Of a stretch of DNA of 12,602 nucleotides, positions 1 to 5,649 are shown one piece after another. The notes beneath the pieces are model-generated. The model worked only from the letters and a program-made list of their open reading frames with translations, made no database searches and was not told the origin of the DNA. The stretch spans positions 25,762 to 38,363 of the forward strand of contig DXNX01000002.1 of NCBI GenBank assembly GCA_019413245.1, written 5' to 3'. This stretch comes from Oscillospiraceae bacterium (GTDB taxonomy: Bacteria; Bacillota; Clostridia; Oscillospirales; Ruminococcaceae). The translations under genes and the position numbers were made by a program. Within the stretch, counting starts at the first letter, position 1; every line of letters starts with the position of its first letter.

Positions 1-913
1 ACATCAGGCCAAGTCCGACGCCACCGCCGACTTTGGCGCCTGCCGCTGCGCCTGCAGGGCCACCCAAAGCAAAGCCAAGTGCCGTACCTGCAGCAGCCGG
101 CACATACTGAGGCAAAACACTGGCAACCGTCGTTGCCGTATCCATGGCCACTTTTGGAACACCATCCAGGCCCAGGCTGGCCTTGCTCAGTTTCTCACTG
201 CCTTCCCGCACGGCCTGTACACCTTTACTGCTTTTTGCGTCCAGAACCGTGGAATGATTCTTTTCGATGGCATCCAGCGTCTGGAGCGCTTTTTGATACT
301 CCTCCGTCTCCACCAGCTTCCCGGTACTGTCCACCGTCATATCGTTCCCGTTGGCACGGAGTTCGTTCAGCTTCTGGATTGCACTCTGGTATTCAGGGTC
401 CTTCACCTTGTTCCGGTTATCCCCAACAGCCGCCGCAGCAACATCTCCCAATGCCCGAAGATTGCCCGCAAAAGACTGAGCAGTACCCGCCGCCAGATTC
501 TTCGCACGCTGTCCCATCCCGAACAGCGCACCATAGTCATCAGCCAGATTTTCCATCCCATGGTAAACCTGCTGTTGGGCCATACTCATTTTATCCAACT
601 TGCTTTGCGCCATGCTTTCCCACTGTTTTTTGACCTGCGGCGTTGGTGCCGGGTCGTTCTGCATGTTCCAAACTTCTCTCGCCTCCGGATTATCTTCCAG
701 ATAGCTGTTTACGGTTTCCCACTTTTGAGCCTTGCTCATTTGATCTGTGGCGCCACTACTTAGGAGCTGAGCATACGGATTCTGCTGGATCTCCTGCTCG
801 TATTCTTCCTGCTTCACCTTCTGCCGGTAGGCTTCTTGGCGTTGCCTGACCTGCTCCTGCAAGACCGCATCTTTTTTCTTTCTGAGTTCCTGCAATTTTT
901 TCGATACAGCCAT
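1..913 (-). CDS. Large internal virion protein, N-terminal part (partial)
   Basis: The reading frame is open from the ATG at 913 to the left edge: 304 codons with no stop, so the protein is longer than 304 residues. GGAGG lies five bases upstream of the ATG (ATGGAGGATACT). The N-terminus is basic and coiled (MAVSKKLQELRKKKDAVLQEQ, residues 1-45); the middle contains helical Gln/Lys-rich segments (KKQWESMAQSKLDKMSMAQQ, YHGMENLADDYGALFGMG, QSAIQKLNELRANGNDMTVD); the visible end (about 275-304) is Ala/Gly-rich and hydrophobic (PAAAGTALGFALGGPAG), a type of segment that inserts into membranes. In podovirus-like gene order this is the place of a long internal virion protein, sometimes carrying a transglycosylase, that is ejected with DNA. 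A tape-measure protein of a long-tailed phage is the alternative. Confidence 0.72.
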   Translation of the reverse strand, partial: MAVSKKLQELRKKKDAVLQEQVRQRQEAYRQKVKQEEYEQEIQQNPYAQLLSSGATDQMSKAQKWETVNSYLEDNPEAREVWNMQNDPAPTPQVKKQWESMAQSKLDKMSMAQQQVYHGMENLADDYGALFGMGQRAKNLAAGTAQSFAGNLRALGDVAAAAVGDNRNKVKDPEYQSAIQKLNELRANGNDMTVDSTGKLVETEEYQKALQTLDAIEKNHSTVLDAKSSKGVQAVREGSEKLSKASLGLDGVPKVAMDTATTVASVLPQYVPAAAGTALGFALGGPAGAAAGAKVGGGVGLGLM

Positions 914-931
914 AGTATCCTCCATTTTTTA

Positions 932-960
932 CAAAAAGGGCCGAGGATAATCCCCGGCCC
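932..960 (-). terminator. Rho-independent terminator after low-complexity protein
   Basis: On the minus strand GGGCCGGGG (952-960) pairs with the arm at 938-946 (nine pairs, one of them a G-U), with a five-base loop ATTAT, followed by TTTTTGT. It lies 12 bases downstream of the stop codon of the 351-residue protein gene and about 20 bases before the next start. It resembles the terminator at 8101-8133 in having a GGCC-rich stem and a short T-run. Confidence 0.8.
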
Positions 961-972
961 TCTATTCATTGA

Positions 973-2028
973 TTAGGCCGCATAGCCGGACAGCATCTGC
1001 TGGATTTGCGCTGCGGTGTACCCCTGTGCACTCAACTGGCTGTACGCGTCGTCAGCACTGATCTGGCCTGCCCTGTACAGCGCCGCAATATTGGAGTAGT
1101 TACTTGCTCCGCCGCTGCTGCCCTGTTGCGTACTGGCCGTACGCACCGCATTGCTGGCAGTATAAGTCTTTGCCGCTGCCTTCGCCGCTGCTTCTGCCTG
1201 TGCCTTCTGGACTTCCAACGCCTGGGCATAATACTTGCTTCCGACGTCATAGAGCGCATCATACTGCTGATTTGCGGCACTTACGATCTGTTTTGCCAGT
1301 GCCTGCTCCAGCTGCATCTGATAGGCCATACGACTGCTTTCCAGGCTGCTCAGGCTGTCATTGTATGACTGCAGTGCGGACGCCTTGTTGGCATTCAGCT
1401 GAGCCAGAAGATCGCTCAGGCTATCGTTCCGGCCACTGTCAATCTCGTTTCTCGAAGTACCGTAGTTGTTCTTCATTCCAGCCAGTGTACTTTCGGCCGC
1501 ACCACCATTTACACCCTGGGCGGCCAGAAGCTGCGGCATATCCCGCAGGGTCAGCATGTAGTTGACATATGCCTCTTTCTGCGTTTTATCCGCCTGTTTG
1601 TTGACCCCACTCACACCCTGGTTGTAGCTGTCTTGCAGTGTGCCAAGGGTACTCTGATAATTTTGGTCCAGGCGTCCTCTATTGGCATCGTATGCTCCCG
1701 TAAGAGCCGCCATACCGCGGTTATAGGCATCCTGTGCAGCCTGCCTTTTTGCTTCCGCCGCTGCTTCCGCAGCCGCCTGCTGCTGAGCATACCAGCTCTC
1801 CAGCAGACTCATTCCTCCATCGTATCCGGAAGTCGTGCTTGTTGCAGTACTGGAACTACCGGAAGAGGAGCCGGAACTGCTTCCCCGGCTTCCGGAACTA
1901 TATCCCTTTCCACCTCCTGTATTACCAGTAGGTTTACTCGATGTCATTCCGTTGGTAATCGGTTTAGGGGTAGGCTTTTTGATGACATTACTGCCACCAG
2001 ACGCCCCACCGGCATCCATAACATACAT
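973..2028 (-). CDS. Low-complexity internal virion (ejection) protein candidate
   Basis: A 351-residue protein with strong compositional bias. Residues 1-75 are Gly/Ser/Thr-rich and disordered, including a (GSSSGSSSGSSS)-type tract. Residues about 76-300 are Ala/Gln/Tyr/Ser-rich helix with repeated AEAAAEAKRQAAQ, QQYDALYD and QAEAAAKAAAK blocks, predicted coiled coil. The end (residues about 310-351) is a small helical motif, ALYRAGQISADDAYSQLSAQ then GYTAAQIQQML, similar in style to a helical tail seen in ejected or virion proteins. No enzyme motif is present. The start has AAAGGAGG seven bases upstream. Position between the lysis genes and a large coiled-coil protein suggests a head-internal or DNA-ejection protein, as in P22 gp7/gp20; this is inference, with tail chaperone or adhesin as alternatives. 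Confidence 0.7.
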   Translation of the reverse strand: MYVMDAGGASGGSNVIKKPTPKPITNGMTSSKPTGNTGGGKGYSSGSRGSSSGSSSGSSSTATSTTSGYDGGMSLLESWYAQQQAAAEAAAEAKRQAAQDAYNRGMAALTGAYDANRGRLDQNYQSTLGTLQDSYNQGVSGVNKQADKTQKEAYVNYMLTLRDMPQLLAAQGVNGGAAESTLAGMKNNYGTSRNEIDSGRNDSLSDLLAQLNANKASALQSYNDSLSSLESSRMAYQMQLEQALAKQIVSAANQQYDALYDVGSKYYAQALEVQKAQAEAAAKAAAKTYTASNAVRTASTQQGSSGGASNYSNIAALYRAGQISADDAYSQLSAQGYTAAQIQQMLSGYAA

Positions 2029-2064
2029 ATTGATGCCTCCTTTACTCTTTTATATCCGTGATTT

Positions 2065-2298
2065 TCACGTTTTGTTCTGCCGCTCATTCTGGGTGCCGAA
2101 GTAGAAGGCCACCACCATGGTGACGATGGTCATCACCGTGTCGGGCTGCAGCTGGCCGGTCAGGGCCATGACCGCAAACACCGCAATGACCACCAGGGTC
2201 ACGATGGTCTTGACCTTGATGAGCGCCGCCAGGTTCTGCCAGAGCTCCTTCACGGGGCTGGTCTCGGTCTGGATGATCGGATTATTCTCTTCCTGCAT
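2065..2298 (-). CDS. Putative holin, two membrane spans
   Basis: A 77-residue protein with a charged N-terminus (residues 1-28) and two hydrophobic spans (about 30-47 IVTLVVIAVFAVMALTG, and about 54-67 VMTIVTMVVAFYFG), ending with a short basic tail. Short two-span proteins of the form VKTIVTL-AVFA-MALTG-(T)IVTMVVAFYFGTQ lie beside lysins in Firmicutes phages and are thought to form membrane lesions or regulate them. GGAG lies six bases before the ATG. It lies twelve bases after the other membrane protein, so the lysin and two membrane proteins form a lysis-like cassette. Which of the two is the holin and which is accessory cannot be told from sequence. Confidence 0.72.
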   Translation of the reverse strand: MQEENNPIIQTETSPVKELWQNLAALIKVKTIVTLVVIAVFAVMALTGQLQPDTVMTIVTMVVAFYFGTQNERQNKT

Positions 2299-2310
2299 GG
2301 TTTTCTCCTT

Positions 2311-2625
2311 TCATTCTCTACCGGAGCACACCGGCAGACTTTCGCATTTCTTCATGATGTGGGTCACAGAGGGGTCTCCATCCCCCAGGGCCATGTAAGG
2401 ATCATAGCAGCTGCGCAGGGTCTCCATACCGTAGGGCGGGACGGCTTCTTCCTGAATGTAGTGCAGCCCCAGGTCGATAACCTTGGCACGCAACAATCCT
2501 TTGACGCCGTCCCGAAGGGCCTTTTCCTCCTTGCGGCTGCGGGTCAGTCTGGCAGCCGCCCAACCGCAGAAGGCCGTGAGCAGCGGCAGGACAGCCGCCA
2601 GAATATCCGGGATGTTTTCCAGCAT
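2311..2625 (-). CDS. Holin-like membrane protein
   Basis: A 104-residue protein with an N-terminal membrane helix (residues about 4-26, ENIPDILAAVLPLLTAFCGW) followed by a basic stretch (RLTRSRKEEK) and a soluble helical domain containing GLLRAKVIDLGLHYIQEE and ETLRSCYDPYMALGDG. This one-span plus helical-domain layout recurs in small proteins beside endolysin genes of Clostridia phages, often annotated as holin. It overlaps the lysin stop by one base (TGATG) with GAGGAGG upstream, so it is co-expressed with the lysin. A single span is unusual for a canonical holin; an antiholin or spanin-like accessory role is equally possible. Confidence 0.68.
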   Translation of the reverse strand: MLENIPDILAAVLPLLTAFCGWAAARLTRSRKEEKALRDGVKGLLRAKVIDLGLHYIQEEAVPPYGMETLRSCYDPYMALGDGDPSVTHIMKKCESLPVCSGRE

Positions 2626-3425
2626 CAGGCAGCCTCCTCTTCTTCATCCGCCCAGGCCGATTTATACAGACCCAGCTTGTCCAGCTGGCGGGCCTTGCAC
2701 TCGGCCAGGATGGCATCGGCATCCCCCTGGGTGACCGGGCCGATGGTGATGGTCTGCAGGGTGTGTACGTCGTTGCTCCACTCGGAGGTGTACAGCCCCA
2801 GCTCATCCAGTTCCCGGGCCTTGCACACGGCCAGAATGGCGTCGGCGTCGCCCTGGGTGACAGGGCCGATGGTGATGGTCTGCAGGCGGGCCGGAGCGTA
2901 GGCCGGGGCCTCAGGTTCCGCCGGGAGCACGGCCGCGTGCTCACCGGGACGGTAAGTATAGACGTTGCTGTTGGCGGTGGTGAAGTCATCGTCCAGCCAC
3001 ACCAGCGGATTGCGGCGGCTGCCGGCCAGAATCACCTCAAAATGCAGGTGGGCACCGTTCACGTTGCCCGTCTGGCCGGTATAGCCGATGAGCTGGCCCG
3101 CCTTGACCTTCTGGCCGCTGGTCACGCACAGGCGGGACAGGTGGGCATAGCGGGTCTGCAAGGTTTCGCCGCAGTAGTCGGCGTGGCGGATGCGGGTCAT
3201 GGTGCCATAGCTCTGCATACCGGTCTTGGTGTGGCCGTCCCAGGTCTGGGTCTGGTCCACTGTACCGTCCTCCACCGCATACACCGGCTTGACGATGCTG
3301 CCGCCCTGGTTGGTGCGCAGGTCAATGGCTTCGTGGCGGCTGCCATCACTGTAATAGTAACCGGCCGTGAGCACATGCAGTGCCAGCGGCCAGAGAAAGA
3401 TCACTTCTCCGGTTTTGGTTCTCAT
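2625..3425 (-). CDS. M23 peptidase (lysin) with two SPOR-like repeats
   Basis: A 266-residue zinc metallopeptidase that would cut peptide cross-bridges of peptidoglycan. Catalytic-domain residues are intact: HEAID (H31, D35), RYAHLS (H95) and HLHFE (H126, H128), the ordered LytM/M23 ligands and catalytic histidines; the GYTGQTGNVNGAHLHFE stretch is classical. The domain starts near the N-terminus with no signal peptide, so a holin or virion location is needed to reach the wall. Two tandem repeats follow (residues 181-217 and 223-259; 31 of 37 positions identical) with TITIGPVTQGDADAIL, resembling SPOR wall-binding domains. ATG at 3425 is chosen because GGAGG lies six bases upstream; the longer reading to 3548 is a shadow of the previous gene. 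It may be the endolysin or a virion lysin. Confidence 0.88.
   Translation of the reverse strand: MRTKTGEVIFLWPLALHVLTAGYYYSDGSRHEAIDLRTNQGGSIVKPVYAVEDGTVDQTQTWDGHTKTGMQSYGTMTRIRHADYCGETLQTRYAHLSRLCVTSGQKVKAGQLIGYTGQTGNVNGAHLHFEVILAGSRRNPLVWLDDDFTTANSNVYTYRPGEHAAVLPAEPEAPAYAPARLQTITIGPVTQGDADAILAVCKARELDELGLYTSEWSNDVHTLQTITIGPVTQGDADAILAECKARQLDKLGLYKSAWADEEEEAA
2649..2885 (-). repeat. Tandem repeat in lysin gene, two copies, 126-bp period
   Basis: Copy one occupies 2775-2885 and copy two 2649-2759. Each encodes a 37-residue SPOR-like unit in frame, separated by a five-residue linker. The starts of the two copies share almost the same bases, including the GGGTGAC-GGGCCGATGGTGATGGT region on the plus strand, indicating a recent duplication. 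It is interpreted as wall-binding units of the lysin. Confidence 0.85.
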
Positions 3426-3426
3426 A

Positions 3427-3894
3427 TCATTCCTCCGTTTCCGTCCCGGGCACTTCTTCCCATGCCGAGGGCAGTGCCTCGGCATTGTACACGCAGTTGT
3501 CCTGCAGGCAGCGGTACATCCTGCCGTCGGCGGCGCGGTAGCACTCACCTTTCATATACATGCCACTGGTGCCGTTGGGATCCACCCAGGGCTTTGCACG
3601 TTCCGGGTCGGTCGTGTGTGCCAATCCCCACAGCGCACGCAGGGTTGAGGGACGTCCCTGGTAATCGGCGGCGCGGTGTGGGGTGATGAGCGTCCAAACC
3701 TGGCCCTCATCTGTCACTGGGGCACCTTTCGGCCAGCTGGTGTAATCCTGCTGTGCGTCCCAGGGCGGCACAGCCCGTTCCTGTGCGATAATTTCAGTCC
3801 CGGTAAGAGTGGAGGCCGTTTCACGAAGAGTGGCCGCTTCACGACGTCCCAGGTCGCGCAAGAGTTCCAGCACCAGGGTCTTGCTGTCCATCAT
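3427..3894 (-). CDS. Tail protein with CBM5/12-like carbohydrate-binding module
   Basis: A 155-residue protein. An N-terminal helix (residues 4-42) is followed by a Trp-rich beta region (W45, W54, W67, W89) and a C-terminal module with Y-x-KGECYRAADGRMYRC (residues about 113-129) and a final W145. This spacing of aromatics and Gly resembles the small chitin/cell-wall-binding modules (CBM5/12 type) at the ends of tail proteins in Firmicutes phages. It probably helps the virion bind cell-wall glycan. Cys118, Cys129 and Cys134 are unusual for such a small module. The start overlaps the upstream stop (ATGA; a second ATG follows at once), and the lysin start lies one base after its stop. Binding target and exact family are not known. 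Confidence 0.66.
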   Translation of the reverse strand: MMDSKTLVLELLRDLGRREAATLRETASTLTGTEIIAQERAVPPWDAQQDYTSWPKGAPVTDEGQVWTLITPHRAADYQGRPSTLRALWGLAHTTDPERAKPWVDPNGTSGMYMKGECYRAADGRMYRCLQDNCVYNAEALPSAWEEVPGTETEE

Positions 3895-4244
3895 ACCTGC
3901 ATCACCCCCTCGTTATAGGCCTGGGCCAACTCATCCCAGGTGGCCATTTCATCGCTGCCGTTAGCATCGGGAGAGTGCTGTGCAGCAAGTTCTTCCTCTG
4001 TGTATGCATGGTACAGAAGGCAGTCTTCGTATTCATCCCAGGCATCCTGCGCCGGTGTGTCCACGATTTTGCCGCGCAGCCCCGCGCCGCCGTTGAGATG
4101 CTCCGTTCCGGGCATGACGGCCATATGACTGACTTCTTCCACTGCCTCATGGTGGGCAACAAAGTGTTTTCCGGGATAGGTGTATCCTGCCTCCAAGTCA
4201 GGCTCAGCCAACAGTTCTCCCGTCGTTTCGTCATACACATTCAT
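3891..4244 (-). CDS. Acidic tail-associated protein, function unknown
   Basis: A 117-residue strongly acidic protein between tail-fibre genes. It starts MNVYDETTGELLAEPDLEAG, a beginning recurrent among short proteins downstream of tail fibres in Firmicutes phages; the middle has a His-rich stretch (KHFVAHHEAVEEVSH) and the C-terminus is helical and acidic (EDCLLYHAYTEEELAAQ). No catalytic motif was recognised. The ATG at 4244 is favoured because the upstream extension to 4337 is Cys-rich and unlike phage coding sequence, although the ribosome binding site (AAAGGA, about twelve bases away, or GGA closer) is not ideal. The stop overlaps the next gene start as ATGA, so it is co-translated with the carbohydrate-binding protein. 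Confidence 0.65.
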   Translation of the reverse strand: MNVYDETTGELLAEPDLEAGYTYPGKHFVAHHEAVEEVSHMAVMPGTEHLNGGAGLRGKIVDTPAQDAWDEYEDCLLYHAYTEEELAAQHSPDANGSDEMATWDELAQAYNEGVMQV

Positions 4245-4264
4245 TTTTCCATCGTTTCCTTTCT

Positions 4265-4891
4265 TTATGGTACAAGCTGCCAGATACCCACAAAAGCAAC
4301 TGCACGGTCTCCATTGCCTGTTCCTGCAGCATAACATGTACCATTAGCCATTGCCTTAAATACACATACTTTAATCGAGGTATTCATATATACATGATCC
4401 TGCGTGTAATCTTGCTGATGGAAAACATACTGCGCTTTATTTACTGGAAGTGACATCTCCGTATAGGCCATGTTTCCATCCATTGCACTAGCTTGCGCGA
4501 CAGCCAGGTACACTTTGTCAGTTTTAACCGAGAAGTTCGTTTGCAGTCTGCCGGAATTATACGCTAATGCTTTCCATTGCACACTAATAGCCGTTGCTTT
4601 TAATATATAATCAAGCGTTGGGCCTTTACTATATCGAATCTCCGGGGCCCAACTTGCCCCATTCTTACGGTAAATTCCTTCCGGAATATTGTTAAAAGCA
4701 TAATAGGTTGAATCTCCGCCTGCGCCGATTCCTCCAGCATTCTGATATTGTCCGCGCTCAACAAGGGTTCCAGTTTTTCGCGTTTTATCGCCTGCATAAA
4801 ATGTTTTGCCAGAAGACACATAATCCGGCTGTGCATTTGCAAGTCTCAGTTTACTATTGGTCAGGTCACTCCCTGTTCCCATCAAGCTCAT
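4265..4891 (-). CDS. Tail fibre / receptor-binding-type protein
   Basis: A 208-residue protein. Residues about 18-42 carry the stretch ANAQPDYVSSGKTFYAGDKT followed by RKTGTL, a module often seen in tail and fibre proteins of Firmicutes phages. The rest (residues 50-208) is Thr/Tyr/Ala-rich and beta-rich without a recognised domain, ending VAFVGIWQLVP. It overlaps the previous gene by ATGA and has AGGAGGTG just upstream. The segment is much more AT-rich (about 35% GC at 4381-4440) than the lysin gene 1 kb downstream, consistent with recent exchange, as is usual for host-range genes. The C-terminal part is the likely receptor-facing domain, by analogy only. No chaperone or diversity-generating variable region was recognised. 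Confidence 0.7.
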   Translation of the reverse strand: MSLMGTGSDLTNSKLRLANAQPDYVSSGKTFYAGDKTRKTGTLVERGQYQNAGGIGAGGDSTYYAFNNIPEGIYRKNGASWAPEIRYSKGPTLDYILKATAISVQWKALAYNSGRLQTNFSVKTDKVYLAVAQASAMDGNMAYTEMSLPVNKAQYVFHQQDYTQDHVYMNTSIKVCVFKAMANGTCYAAGTGNGDRAVAFVGIWQLVP

Positions 4892-5640
4892 GATGCACCT
4901 CCTTTTCTGATTTGCCAGATGGCTTCAATGTCTGATTCCGGCTTTTCAAACACCGTCGCTGTAACCTGGTTTTCTCCGAGGGTTGCCTGACCGGCATTGA
5001 GGACTGCCAGTGCATCCTGCAGCTGTTCATTGGTTTTCTGGTTCGTGGTCTGCTCACACATCACGGGTGATACAAACACGCTGGTTCCCGTCACATCCGG
5101 TCCCCCGTCCGCCGGGGTCAGCACGGCCGTCTGGGTATAGGGGCCCTCCCCGGTCCAGCCGTCCAGCAAAAAGGTGGCCTTGTACAGGTGGGGGCCGTAG
5201 TCGTACACGTCCACGCCCAAGCCATGTGTGTCATATACAGATTTCGCCATATCACCGGCACCAATTTGCTGAACTTTTTCGCCAATGGCTTGGTCTGTTT
5301 CTTTTTTTGTGTAGGCACCAGTTTGATGTGCAGTTACCTTGTGCGGATTCTCGTCGTCATTTTTGTGATTTTCCAATTCATCGAATACTGCCTGAATGAC
5401 CTTTTGCGCGTTCTTTTCAGTTTCTTCCGGCAACCCATCCGGCACTTCCGCCCCAATTACAGCCGCAGCAGTTTCTAACATGAGCTCATCAATTAGCTTA
5501 TTGATATGGGGTACAATCAGTTCCTTTGCCGTTTCCTCAAATTTCCGCTTCATCTCTTCCGCCTGGAGGCTTGGAATATCAGGCAACGTTGTTACACCTA
5601 CTTTTTCCAGTTCCTCCTGCGTGATTTTTTCAAATGCCAT
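4888..5640 (-). CDS. Tail fibre or baseplate-like protein
   Basis: A 250-residue protein with a helical N-terminus (residues 1-95) followed by NPHKVTAHQTGAYTKKE (residues 98-114), a version of the NPH-x-VT-x-x-Q-x-G motif common in phage tail fibres and side-tail proteins near the receptor-binding region. Residues about 139-200 are beta-rich (VYDYGPHLYKATFLLDGWTG) and the end is helical then beta. GGGGG lies four bases before the ATG, nine bases after the previous stop. Base composition changes sharply inside the gene: bases around 5040-5225 are very GC-rich (77% at 5101-5160) while 5281-5340 is near 43%. This suggests that the gene was assembled by recombination. It probably contributes to host recognition or links the tail to the next protein. 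Confidence 0.72.
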   Translation of the reverse strand: MAFEKITQEELEKVGVTTLPDIPSLQAEEMKRKFEETAKELIVPHINKLIDELMLETAAAVIGAEVPDGLPEETEKNAQKVIQAVFDELENHKNDDENPHKVTAHQTGAYTKKETDQAIGEKVQQIGAGDMAKSVYDTHGLGVDVYDYGPHLYKATFLLDGWTGEGPYTQTAVLTPADGGPDVTGTSVFVSPVMCEQTTNQKTNEQLQDALAVLNAGQATLGENQVTATVFEKPESDIEAIWQIRKGGAS

Positions 5641-5649
5641 TTGTCCCCC

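Noticed and set aside
3426..3548. N-terminal extension of the lysin to an upstream start at 3548.
   Set aside because: The extension is Cys/Arg/Pro-rich, overlaps the carbohydrate-binding gene in another frame, and the internal ATG at 3425 has a well placed GGAGG site.
2763..3686. Plus-strand open frame of 307 residues opposite the lysin gene.
   Set aside because: It lies antisense to the intact M23 catalytic motifs and tandem repeats and is an artefact of high GC in the complementary strand.
4265..5640. Diversity-generating retroelement variable region in the tail-fibre genes.
   Set aside because: No lectin-fold ending, no template repeat and no reverse transcriptase gene was seen in the window.
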